A DNA stretch of 55,897 nt from JBDREC01 sp043820105 [NCBI: Pseudomonadota bacterium] (GTDB taxonomy: Bacteria; Bdellovibrionota_F; JAHFAK01), in assembly GCA_043820105.1 (NCBI GenBank), contig JBDREC010000081.1, forward strand, positions 1 through 55,897. The letters are read 5' to 3'. The notes beneath the pieces were generated by a model. That model saw only the letters and a list, made by a program, of their open reading frames with translations. It searched no databases and was not told the origin of the DNA. The translations under genes were made by a program, and so were the position numbers. Shown here piece by piece: positions 25,423 to 33,045 of the stretch; the first letter of the stretch is position 1, and the number at the start of each line of letters is the position of its first letter.

Positions 25423-26543
25423 CTTTCATTCAAAAAGAAAAAGTTTTGGTTATAGATGAGGATCCTATTCATTTAAACCTCATGCAAACTTATTTAAAGA
25501 GCATGAAATTAGATATGATAACTTCTGATGATGCAGTGCTTGGGCTTAAACTTTTTAAAGATAACTCACCTTTAATTGTTATTCTTGATGTTTCCTTAAA
25601 AAATAATCCAGGATATGAAGTATGTAAAAAAATGAGAGCTGCCGAAAAAGAAAGGGGTAGCTATACACCAATTATTGTTGTTACTTCATTATTCGAAAAG
25701 GAAGATTTTGTTAAAATATTTGAATCTGGAGCTGATGATTACATTCTTAAACCGTATAGGAGATATGAGCTGGAAGCAAGGATCAAATCTGCAATCAAGC
25801 TCAAACAATATCATAAGCAGATAATAGAAAAAAATGACACCCTGAAGAGACTTATTAAGGTTAAGGATGAGTTTCTTTCAATGATAACCCATGATGTTAA
25901 AAACTATATTACAGCTATAACTATTGCTTCTTCGACCTTAGCAGATGAAAAAGTTTCTGAGTCAAAAGAGGACTACATGATGCTTGCATCCATGATTGCC
26001 CGCAAATCTAAACTTGTTGGAGATGTTATTTCAGATCTGCTAACAAGCGCTAAGCAAGAACTCGGCAAAATTAATCTGAATCTTAAAAAAGTTGATATTA
26101 AAGAGCTTCTAAAGGAAATGTATGATAATTTAGTTCATGCTAACCCAGGTCTTAATCGAAATGTTTTATTAGAAGTTGAAGATAATCTTCCAGAAATAGA
26201 ATTGGATATTGCTAAAATTGACGAGGTTGTTACTAACTTATTTATTAATGCAACCAAGTTCACTCATGAAGGTGGCAGGATCTTGATACAAGCCAAAAAC
26301 TTTAATGACCATAAAATTGTTGTTAATATTGAGGATAATGGTATAGGTATTCCAACTGCAAAATTAGATTCAATTTTTGATAAGTTTGAGCAAATTTCTA
26401 AATATGATGGCAAGGGTTCTGGTTTAGGTCTTGCTATTTGTAAAAATATTATAGAAGCTCATGGTGGAGATATTTGGGCTGAAAGTGTTCCCGGTAATTG
26501 GAGTAAATTTTCATTTACTCTTTTTAAGAAGCAAAACAAATAA
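25419..26543 (+). CDS. Receiver-histidine kinase hybrid
   Basis: Residues 8-125 are a receiver with acidic D13 and D15, phosphoacceptor D57, T89 and K111. A helical linker leads to a kinase core with H158 in SMITHDVKNYITA. The ATPase domain has NLFINATKFTHEGG, DNGIGIP, a FDKFEQI F-box and GSGLGLAICKNIIEAHGG. A receiver placed before the kinase suggests that this enzyme is controlled by phosphorylation from the upstream kinase, making a relay. It is followed by a free response regulator. Confidence 0.88.
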   Translation: MTFIQKEKVLVIDEDPIHLNLMQTYLKSMKLDMITSDDAVLGLKLFKDNSPLIVILDVSLKNNPGYEVCKKMRAAEKERGSYTPIIVVTSLFEKEDFVKIFESGADDYILKPYRRYELEARIKSAIKLKQYHKQIIEKNDTLKRLIKVKDEFLSMITHDVKNYITAITIASSTLADEKVSESKEDYMMLASMIARKSKLVGDVISDLLTSAKQELGKINLNLKKVDIKELLKEMYDNLVHANPGLNRNVLLEVEDNLPEIELDIAKIDEVVTNLFINATKFTHEGGRILIQAKNFNDHKIVVNIEDNGIGIPTAKLDSIFDKFEQISKYDGKGSGLGLAICKNIIEAHGGDIWAESVPGNWSKFSFTLFKKQNK

Positions 26544-26574
26544 TAATATTAATAGTACCGAATGGAGTAAAAAA

Positions 26575-26958
26575 GTGGAAGATATTAAGAAAATATTATT
26601 AGTTGATGATGATGAAGACATTTTGTTTGCATTAAGTCACAGATTCAAATTAGATAAATTTCATGTTCTTACATGTTCTGATGCAACAAAGACTATAATG
26701 GTTGTTGAAGAAGAAAAGCCGCATTTAATTATTCTTGATGTAATGATGCCCAATATTAGCGGTTTAGATCTTATTAAGAAACTCAAAAGAAATGACCTGA
26801 CAAAGAAAATACCAGTAATTATTTACACTGCTAAACCTAAAATGAGGGATGTCTTTATTTTAGAGGGTGCTGAAGATTTAATTGCAAAACCCTTTGAATA
26901 TGATGAGCTTTTAAATAAAGTAAATAATCTTATTTTTAAGTACTGGTCAATTAAGTAG
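26575..26958 (+). CDS. Single-domain response regulator
   Basis: The GTG at 26575 follows ATGGAG by a normal spacing; an in-frame start further up would overlap the kinase gene. The 127 residues are only a receiver: LLVDDDED acidic pocket, phosphoacceptor in LIILDVMMP, YTAKP for the Thr position and IAKPF for the Lys. Without an output domain it may pass phosphate on or bind a protein target, as CheY and Spo0F do. Confidence 0.88.
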   Translation: MEDIKKILLVDDDEDILFALSHRFKLDKFHVLTCSDATKTIMVVEEEKPHLIILDVMMPNISGLDLIKKLKRNDLTKKIPVIIYTAKPKMRDVFILEGAEDLIAKPFEYDELLNKVNNLIFKYWSIK

Positions 26959-27005
26959 AAACACTTTCTTTAAATATTTCGCTTTAAGTTTATTGCTTGC
27001 ATCAC

Positions 27006-27167
27006 TTATTCCTGTTTTTCAAATTCATCTTTTCCAACTCCACATAATGGGCATGTCCAATCTTCAGGCACATTTTTCCAGGCAGTTCCTTCTTTAACTC
27101 CATTATCTGGATCGCCTTGTGCTGGGTCATAAACATAACCACATGCTATGCATACATATTTATCCAT
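27006..27167 (-). CDS. Rubredoxin
   Basis: A 53-residue electron carrier with one iron bound by C6, C9, C39 and C42 ([12 protein letters not shown] and [14 protein letters not shown]). [12 protein letters not shown] and the aromatic core (Y11, W30, W37, F49) are typical. It is the expected electron donor for desulfoferrodoxin and rubrerythrin encoded nearby. The gene is short and easily missed. A heptamer array of ten units lies upstream. Confidence 0.95.
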   Translation of the reverse strand: MDKYVCIACGYVYDPAQGDPDNGVKEGTAWKNVPEDWTCPLCGVGKDEFEKQE

Positions 27168-27193
27168 GGTAAAAGTCCTTTCGCATAAGCAGG

Positions 27194-27263
27194 GCTATCA
27201 GTTTCCTGCTATCAGCTATCAGCAAACAAAGCTGAAAGCTGAAGGCTAAAAGCTGACAGCTTA
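27194..27263 (+). repeat. Heptamer array, ten units with word change
   Basis: GCTATCA, GTTTCCT, GCTATCA, GCTATCA, GCAAACA, AAGCTGA, AAGCTGA, AGGCTAA, AAGCTGA, CAGCTTA: exactly ten units in one register while the word changes from GCTATCA to AAGCTGA. Confidence 0.9.
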
Positions 27264-27308
27264 ATTGTTAATTTTCACTTTAAATTATTATTAATAGCAT
27301 TGCTCTAA

Positions 27309-27743
27309 TTAGTCAATAAAACCTTTATCCTTTAAAAAATTTCTAACTCTATTTTTCCAAGCAAGCTCGAGATTTGATAGTTTATAAAATGCAGCGCGAA
27401 TTTCATCTGTAGGTGAAATTTCATAAAGTTGATTATACAGCTTGTAACCATGATTCTGTGAATTATAAGCTTCATGTAAAATATCTATCTCTGTAAGGTT
27501 TTCATTTGGTTTTTCATAACTAATACTTTCCTGGATTTTTAGCAGTGATTCTTTATCGTACTTATCCATGTCCTTTTTATAGATCTGCTTTAAAATTTCT
27601 TTATGCTCATATTCTTCCTGAGCCAGCTCATTAAATATTTTTATAAAATCATCTTCCTTTGATTTGCCTGCTAATAAAGAAAAATAATTATAATAAAAAT
27701 CTTCTCTTTCTATTAACTTTTTTATCAATTTCTTAGCATCCAT
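27309..27743 (-). CDS. Ferritin-like/rubrerythrin-like protein with a reduced iron site
   Basis: A 144-residue four-helix protein without a rubredoxin domain. The first helix pair has REDFYYNYFSLLAG and the metal motif EEYEHKEIL. In the second half AYNSQNHGYKLY and LSNLELAWKNRVRN lack the second ExxH, so a full diiron centre cannot form. It may bind one metal or none. AAGGGGGG precedes the ATG. It lies between rubredoxin and ferritin, in the same direction. Confidence 0.75.
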   Translation of the reverse strand: MDAKKLIKKLIEREDFYYNYFSLLAGKSKEDDFIKIFNELAQEEYEHKEILKQIYKKDMDKYDKESLLKIQESISYEKPNENLTEIDILHEAYNSQNHGYKLYNQLYEISPTDEIRAAFYKLSNLELAWKNRVRNFLKDKGFID

Positions 27744-27800
27744 TTACCCCCCCTTTCAAAGTAAGATATAGTAAATTATGAACCTGATTTATTGTTTTAC

Positions 27801-27828
27801 AGAATACTGAATACCAAATACTAAATAC
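27801..27828 (+). repeat. Heptamer array TGAATAC
   Basis: AGAATAC, TGAATAC, CAAATAC, TAAATAC in register, just past the ferritin stop (27833). Confidence 0.8.
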
Positions 27829-27832
27829 AAAA

Positions 27833-28339
27833 TTATAAATTTTGGGGTTCATTGAATACTCTTTGTCCAAGATCTTTATCTAAAACAAACACAGCTTCAC
27901 CTTTATCCCCAAAAAGTCTGAGCTTATCAATAATTTCATTTGCTGATTCTTCTTCTTCAACCTGTTCATCAATAAACCACTTTAAAAAGGATTCTGTAGC
28001 AAAATCATTTTCATCTCTTGAAAGCCTAGCGAGGTCATTTATTCTTTTTGTTACATATTGCTCATGTTCTAAAGTGTGTTGAAAAGCATTTAGTGGTGAT
28101 GACCATTCTATCTGTGGTGTTTCAATAGCTTCAAGTCTAACTCTTCCGCCTCTTGCTCCAATATAATTGAAAAATTTATCCCCATGAAATTTTTCCTCAG
28201 CTGCTTGAGCTTTCATCCATTTTGCAAAACCTTTAAGGCCAATTGAATCAAAATATGCTGACATTGATAGATATAAATAAGATGAAAAATATTCTTTATT
28301 TATTTGCTCATTAAGGGCTTTTTCCATTTTATCATTCAT
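27833..28339 (-). CDS. ftnA: Ferritin (bacterial, non-heme)
   Basis: Stores iron in a 24-subunit shell and detoxifies ferrous iron. The ferroxidase site residues lie in EQINKEYFSSYLYL, AAEEKFHGDKFFNYI and FIDEQVEEEESANEI. At 168 residues it matches FtnA, and no heme-ligand Met is obvious as in bacterioferritin. AAAGGA precedes the ATG. A sigma-54 promoter with palindromic activator sites lies upstream, an unusual control for ferritin. Confidence 0.95.
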   Translation of the reverse strand: MNDKMEKALNEQINKEYFSSYLYLSMSAYFDSIGLKGFAKWMKAQAAEEKFHGDKFFNYIGARGGRVRLEAIETPQIEWSSPLNAFQHTLEHEQYVTKRINDLARLSRDENDFATESFLKWFIDEQVEEEESANEIIDKLRLFGDKGEAVFVLDKDLGQRVFNEPQNL

Positions 28340-28388
28340 TGGTAAGTTCCTTTCATTGTTTTTATTTTATTAATTTAAAAGCAATTAT

Positions 28389-28405
28389 TGCATTTTATGT
28401 GCCAA
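28389..28405 (-). promoter_or_regulatory. Sigma-54 promoter for ferritin
   Basis: On the minus strand TTGGCACATAAAATGCA: TTGGCAC, then TGCA, with GG and GC exactly 12 nt apart. The start would be near 28378, about 39 nt before the ferritin ATG. Confidence 0.75.
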
Positions 28406-28488
28406 AAGGTGTTGGATTTTCAACATATTGTATTTATTCACAATAAATATTTTTTTGGGATGGAATGATATCAATTCACTTTGTTTTA

Positions 28489-28527
28489 TGTTTCAAGTGA
28501 AACATTATTAGGTAGATGAGTGAAACA
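28489..28527 (-). promoter_or_regulatory. TGTTTCA/TGAAACA palindrome and extra half-site
   Basis: TGTTTCA (28489-28495), two bases, TGAAACA (28498-28504), with another TGAAACA at 28521-28527. The palindrome centre lies about 90 bp upstream of the ferritin -24 element, a normal enhancer distance. Confidence 0.6.
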
Positions 28528-28584
28528 TTATTTTTATTAGCCTTAGCCGTAGGGGAAGGGGTATAATGGTGCTTGCGAAATTTA

Positions 28585-28640
28585 AATAATCAATAATCAA
28601 CAATCAATTTTCAATAATTAATAGTTAATAATCATTAGTT
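28585..28640 (+). repeat. Heptamer array, eight units
   Basis: AATAATC, AATAATC, AACAATC, AATTTTC, AATAATT, AATAGTT, AATAATC, ATTAGTT in register. It overlaps the 3' end of the ferritin-like gene that stops at 28635. Confidence 0.88.
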
Positions 28641-29102
28641 TTCTTTCATTATGTTGTCATCCCAAAGACGCTCAAAATAATTTTTATGTTCAGCTTCTTC
28701 ATTTGATAGCTGATTAAAAAGTGCTGACACATTTGCATCCTGTACTGAATTTGCAAGATCTGCATAGAGTTTTTGAGCAGCTAATTCCTTGTGCATTGCT
28801 AAGTTTACCAGATCTTGCATTGTCATATCTGCACTAGGTGCTTTATCAACAGTATAATTTGCTATTTTTAAATCTTCTACTTCTTTTTTATCAGCTGCAA
28901 TGAGAGTTGCTAAATTAATATTCATAAGCTTATTTTTATGACCTTTTTCCATATCAGCTATTTTAACAAGCTCATCAACTATAGGTTGAGAAGTGACTTT
29001 GGAAGCAAGGTCCATATAAAAATCAACAGCTTCCTGTTCCTTGTCAATCGCAAAATTTATGCAAGCCTTGATATTTTCTAGGTCAAAATTATTGTTATCC
29101 AT
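28635..29102 (-). CDS. Ferritin-like diiron protein (rubrerythrin-type)
   Basis: Two helix pairs with IDKEQEAVDFYMDL and MEKGHKNKL, then MHKELAAQKLYADL and NEEAEHKNYFERLWD, so both halves keep Glu and ExxH-type ligands of a rubrerythrin diiron site. There is no rubredoxin domain. At 155 residues it resembles the short ferritin-like proteins that act in peroxide or iron handling. GGAGG lies 9 nt before the ATG. Its last codons are encoded by a heptamer array. Confidence 0.8.
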   Translation of the reverse strand: MDNNNFDLENIKACINFAIDKEQEAVDFYMDLASKVTSQPIVDELVKIADMEKGHKNKLMNINLATLIAADKKEVEDLKIANYTVDKAPSADMTMQDLVNLAMHKELAAQKLYADLANSVQDANVSALFNQLSNEEAEHKNYFERLWDDNIMKEN

Positions 29103-29262
29103 TAAACATAACCTCCATATATTTTAGTTTTCTTGTTAACTAACCTGAAAACTTACTTGAGTCAAATTTTTTATTAATTAATGCATTTTTATATTGAAAA
29201 AACTCCGCATGTTATATATAGCATTATTAAAATATATAGATAAATGATAAATTGAGGTTATA

Positions 29263-29589
29263 ATGTCTAAAGGAAACAATAATTTAAATTTAATTCCCTT
29301 TGATGCTTTAGCAATGGCAGCTGAATGTTTGAAATGCATTGCTCATCCTCATAGATTAAGAATTATTGAACTACTACTTTTGGGAGAATTTAATGTTGAT
29401 CAGATTACTGAAAAAACAGGATTGTCACAGCCCGTAACCAGCGGGCACTTGAGATTAATGCATGGCAAAGGTTTGCTTGCAAGTGAAAGAAGAAATAGAT
29501 CTGTTTACTATAGTGTGAAAAACCCACAACTTAAAAATATTATTCAAAATATACGCTCTTCAGCTGGAACTTGTGTAGTAAATAATTAA
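29263..29589 (+). CDS. ArsR/SmtB-family regulator
   Basis: A winged helix of 108 residues: HPHRLRIIELLLLGEFNV, recognition helix SQPVTSGHLRLMHGKG, wing ASERRNRSVYYSV. Cysteines C22 and C25 near the N-terminus and C104 at the C-terminus could sense redox state, sulfane sulfur or metal, as in SqrR/BigR and SmtB relatives. GAGG precedes the ATG. It lies 10 bp before a sigma-54 activator gene and then cysE, so the three are probably co-transcribed. Confidence 0.88.
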   Translation: MSKGNNNLNLIPFDALAMAAECLKCIAHPHRLRIIELLLLGEFNVDQITEKTGLSQPVTSGHLRLMHGKGLLASERRNRSVYYSVKNPQLKNIIQNIRSSAGTCVVNN

Positions 29590-29599
29590 GGAATATTTT

Positions 29600-30949
29600 A
29601 TGATTGAGATAGATAAATCAAAAATATTTAATACCTTTGTTGATCACATTTCAGACGGTATTTATGTTGTTGATAAAAACATGAAAATTGTTTTCATTAA
29701 TCAAAGGGCAAGACAGCTTTTTAACATAGATCCCGATGATTTCAGCATGATCGGAAAACATTGTCATGATTTCTCAAAAGGATTTCTCTGTTCTTTTACA
29801 GGTTCATTGTGTAAAACTGTAAAAGATGGCATAGAGTTTGAAAACATTCAAATTAAAGTAGTTATTGGAGATATAAAAGAAAAAATATTGTTACACTCCT
29901 CAAAAAAAATTCTTGATGGTGACAATAATATTATTGGAGCTATTTCTATAATTAAAGCTTTAATTAATACTGAAATCCTTTATACGGTTCTTCCTAATGA
30001 AATCGGATTCCAAAATATTATTGGTAAAAATATTAAAATGCTTGATATGTTCCATTCTATCAAACAAGTTGCCCCAACTGATGCTTCTGTTTTGTTGCTT
30101 GGAGAATCAGGAACAGGTAAGGAACTTGTTTGTGAAGCGATTCATAAGCTTTCAGCCAGAAAAGAAGGGCCACTGATAAAGATTAATTGTTCGGCTCTTT
30201 CGGAAAACATTTTAGAAAGTGAACTTTTTGGGCATGTTAAAGGAAGTTTCACAGGGGCTTTAAGAGACAAAGTCGGCAAGTTTGAACTTGCCCAATCCGG
30301 GACAATTTTTTTAGATGAGATAGGGGAAATTAACGATAAGGTTCAGATAAAGCTTTTAAGGGTTTTGCAGGAAAAGGAGATTGAAAAGGTTGGGGATAAT
30401 AAGACCATAAAAATTAATGCACGTATTATTGCTGCTACTAACAGAGATTTACGTAAGGCTTTAACTCAAAAATTTTTCAGGGAAGATCTTTATTACAGAT
30501 TAAGTGTCTTTCCCATTAGTGTTCCACCTTTAAGGCAGAGAATTGATGACATTGCTTATTTGACAGAGCATTTAATCAGAAAATATGCAAAAATACATAA
30601 TAAAAATATTATTATTCCATTGTCAATTCAGGATATTTTTAAAAGATATTCCTGGCCCGGAAACGTCAGACAGCTTGAGCATACTATTGAATACGCTATA
30701 ATCAAAAGTAAAGATGAAACCATTACCTTTAATGATTTGCCTTCTGATATTACTGAGTCAGGTCAATTGTTTTTATCAAAAGAGGAAAATAATCCTGAAA
30801 ATTATCCTGATGCTGACGAGTCAAAGGTTTTAATGGCTTTAGAACAATTCAAATGGAATAAATCTCGTACCGCACAAAGTCTTGGAATAGGTAGGACGAC
30901 CCTTTGGAGGCTAATGAAAAAATATGAAATTGAAGATAATGATAAATAA
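29600..30949 (+). CDS. PAS-domain sigma-54 activator with a Cys cluster
   Basis: Domains in order: PAS (about 8-115), AAA+ (about 135-370) and Fis-type HTH (about 405-445, RTAQSLGIGRTTLWRLMKKY). Walker A GESGTGKE, sigma-54 loop GSFTGA and Walker B GTIFLDEIGE are intact. The PAS domain carries C55, C64 and C71 (GKHCHD, FLCSF, SLCK), which could bind a cofactor or sense redox state. It is intact, unlike the activator at 0.5-1.9 kb. Sigma-54 promoters stand before the desulfoferrodoxin, ferritin and 21.5 kb genes in the same block, so it is the leading candidate for their activator. Confidence 0.92.
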   Translation: MIEIDKSKIFNTFVDHISDGIYVVDKNMKIVFINQRARQLFNIDPDDFSMIGKHCHDFSKGFLCSFTGSLCKTVKDGIEFENIQIKVVIGDIKEKILLHSSKKILDGDNNIIGAISIIKALINTEILYTVLPNEIGFQNIIGKNIKMLDMFHSIKQVAPTDASVLLLGESGTGKELVCEAIHKLSARKEGPLIKINCSALSENILESELFGHVKGSFTGALRDKVGKFELAQSGTIFLDEIGEINDKVQIKLLRVLQEKEIEKVGDNKTIKINARIIAATNRDLRKALTQKFFREDLYYRLSVFPISVPPLRQRIDDIAYLTEHLIRKYAKIHNKNIIIPLSIQDIFKRYSWPGNVRQLEHTIEYAIIKSKDETITFNDLPSDITESGQLFLSKEENNPENYPDADESKVLMALEQFKWNKSRTAQSLGIGRTTLWRLMKKYEIEDNDK

Positions 30950-30980
30950 AGTTAGTTCAAATATATAGAAAGGTAATATA

Positions 30981-31871
30981 ATGGATTTAGAAGGTATAAG
31001 CAAGATAACCAAGGATATTATTGATACCTATGAAAAATTTGGCGGTGTAAATAGAATTGATAGGGAAAATTTGCCTTCTCCAACCCAGGTGATTAAGTTG
31101 CTTAAAAAAATACATACTCTTTTATTTCCAGGTATTTTAGGTGAACAAGTTCCAGGAAAGGGCAATATTTATTTTTTCATTCAATCCCTGCTTGATAATA
31201 TTTATCTTGATCTGCAGGAACAAATTAAAAAGTGTGTTAAATTTAGATGTAAAATGGATAACTGTGATTCCAGGGCTTGCCAGCAATTGGCTGAAACTTA
31301 TAGCCAAAACCTTCTAAATAAGCTTCCGGAAATTAGGCAACTTCTTAAATTGGATATACAGGCAGCTTATGATGGTGATCCTGCTGTAAAATATGATGAA
31401 GAGATTATTATGTGCTACCCAAGCATCAAGGCACTTGCTACTCATAGGATTTCACACGAGCTTTATAAGATGGAGATCCCATTAATGCCTAGAATTATGT
31501 CAGAATGGGCACATAGTGCAACAGGTATTGATATTAATCCAGGAGCCTGTATCGGAAAAAACTTTTTCATGGACCATGGTACAGGTATTGTTATTGGTGA
31601 AACCTGCAAAATTGGTGACCATGTTAAAATCTACCAAGGCGTGACTTTAGGCGCTCTTTCTTTTAAAAAGGATAAAGATGGAAGGGTTAAAAAGGGCGGA
31701 CAGCGCCATCCCACTATTGAAGATAATGTAACAATTTATGCTAACGCCACGATACTAGGTGGTAACACTATTATTGGAGATGGTTCTGTGATTGGAGCTA
31801 ATACGTGGGTTGTGAAATCAATACCAAAAGGAAGTCGAATAACAATAAGCGTTAACCAAGATCATGTTTAG
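30981..31871 (+). CDS. cysE: Serine O-acetyltransferase (EpsC/CysE type)
   Basis: Makes O-acetylserine, the substrate for cysteine synthase. The C-terminal half is the left-handed beta-helix with MDHGTGIVIGETCKIGD, the GVTLGALSF loop and GNTIIGDGSVIGANTWV hexapeptides. HSATGIDINPGA is the serine-site region. The long N-terminal helical part contains KFRCKMDNCDSRACQ, three Cys typical of the EpsC-type branch. AAAGG precedes the ATG. Placement after a sigma-54 activator in a redox block suggests that cysteine supply is raised under stress. Confidence 0.92.
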   Translation: MDLEGISKITKDIIDTYEKFGGVNRIDRENLPSPTQVIKLLKKIHTLLFPGILGEQVPGKGNIYFFIQSLLDNIYLDLQEQIKKCVKFRCKMDNCDSRACQQLAETYSQNLLNKLPEIRQLLKLDIQAAYDGDPAVKYDEEIIMCYPSIKALATHRISHELYKMEIPLMPRIMSEWAHSATGIDINPGACIGKNFFMDHGTGIVIGETCKIGDHVKIYQGVTLGALSFKKDKDGRVKKGGQRHPTIEDNVTIYANATILGGNTIIGDGSVIGANTWVVKSIPKGSRITISVNQDHV

Positions 31872-31931
31872 CAAACCTTCTTAAAATATATTTATACAAA
31901 AACTAAAATCTCAAAAGCTCGAATTTACAAG

Positions 31932-32123
31932 TTAAATATGATGTTTTTGTAAGTTTTCAAATGATCGATCATAGCTAAGTTCGCCTTCTTTTGTAAAAAA
32001 ACAAGCCGGATACTCTCCATTTTGTCTATGATATCGGACACATTCACAACAATTGTGTTTTCTTGAGCATGGTTCATATGTGCAATTGCAGCCAACAATC
32101 GCTTTATTATTATTACACTTCAT
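31932..32123 (-). CDS. Small Cys-rich protein, DUF6485-like
   Basis: A 63-residue protein with nine Cys: GCNCTYEPCSRKHNCCEC and YPACFF. The order CxC-x5-C-x5-CC-xC-RYHR-xxGE-xPACFF is that of a small metal-binding family (DUF6485 as I recall), common in anaerobes and of unknown role. It probably binds zinc or iron-sulfur. It converges with cysE. Confidence 0.8.
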   Translation of the reverse strand: MKCNNNKAIVGCNCTYEPCSRKHNCCECVRYHRQNGEYPACFFTKEGELSYDRSFENLQKHHI

Positions 32124-32306
32124 TTTCTTAAATCCTTTCAGATATTATTTACTATATGCTTAATATTAAAAGAAAAAATTAGCAAATAAAAATTTTATTT
32201 TTTATTCTTGACTTGATTATTTTTTTCTAATAGAAACTTTTTTCTTTCGGGTTAAAGTGTTTTTCAAATCATAAATATCATTGAAATCTAAGTTTATTTT
32301 TCTAAG

Positions 32307-32516
32307 TTATCCACAACTGTGGAAAAAGCATGCAATAAAAAAAAGGCTATAATACTAATTTTTTGCAATACCGGAAAACTCCCATTATATCAGCTGGTTC
32401 CGGGTTTATTGCTAAGTGATTAAATTTTATTCAATTTGGTAAAAGCCTTATCATTATTGAAAAAAATCCATTTTTACTATCATTTTTAAGCAATTTATCC
32501 ACACTTTTGTGGAAAA
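32307..32516 (+). promoter_or_regulatory. DnaA-box cluster in a 560-bp gap, oriC-like
   Basis: Perfect DnaA boxes TTATCCACA at 32307 and 32495, each facing an inverted TTTTCCACA (minus strand, 32318-32326 and 32508-32516). Between them, GCAATA-CCGGAA (32365-32376) is inverted to TTCCGG (32398-32403) and TATTGC. The surrounding sequence is very AT-rich, with long T and A runs. No gene is seen in 32124-32680. No dnaA, dnaN, gidA or rpmH lies nearby, so an origin is possible but unproven; DnaA-controlled transcription is the alternative. Confidence 0.5.
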
Positions 32517-32682
32517 CAATAAGTGGGCAAAAAATCACCATTAATTATAGCTAATAAGCTTTGGTTTTTAGATGATAAATACTACATTAAATGTTCAAAA
32601 AGGATTATAATTCTTTTGACAAAATACTAGATTTAATAAATATTGGTAGTCTTTAAGAGATTTTATTATAAATGGATTATTG

Positions 32683-32949
32683 ATGTTATTCTATTCTAAA
32701 CCCCAATTACTTGAATTTTCACATAAATCAAAAAGCCAATGTGTTTCTGGAACATCAGCAAGTCAAGATTCCTCATGTGATACTGGCACACATTTTGAAT
32801 TGTTTGGTGATTGTGATAATGGAAGTGGAAATGATGCTAGCTGTTTGCCAGGCGGAGCAGCGGGATCGTCTTGTTCAACTGGATATGGAAATGATAATGG
32901 CTGCTATGTTGGAAATGGCTGTGGTTCAGGGTCTAGTCCATCATTATAA
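32683..32949 (+). CDS. Cys/Gly-rich peptide, RiPP-precursor-like
   Basis: 88 residues with a leader-like start (LFYSKPQLLEFSHKSKSQ) and then six CxxG units at roughly regular spacing: CVSG, CDTG, CDNG, CLPG, CSTG and CYVG, followed by NGCGSG. The core is rich in Gly, Ser and Asn. The YSKPxL leader followed by repeated Cys-Gly cores is typical of precursors matured by radical SAM enzymes, but no such enzyme lies in the window. The start may be ATG 32683 or TTG 32680. A -35-like TTGACA is at 32616. No strong SD. Secreted Cys-rich repeat protein is the alternative. Confidence 0.55.
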   Translation: MLFYSKPQLLEFSHKSKSQCVSGTSASQDSSCDTGTHFELFGDCDNGSGNDASCLPGGAAGSSCSTGYGNDNGCYVGNGCGSGSSPSL

Positions 32950-33045
32950 TAATATTATTGCCAAATACCCTTCACTTTTCTTGACAGATCCATATAACTT
33001 AGGCTATATAGGCTTTTTTAAATAAACTTTGAAAAGAGGTGCAAC

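Noticed and set aside
32783-32800. TGGCAC in the Cys-rich ORF as a sigma-54 promoter
   Set aside because: The -12 GC is missing at the right distance and the site is inside a coding frame.
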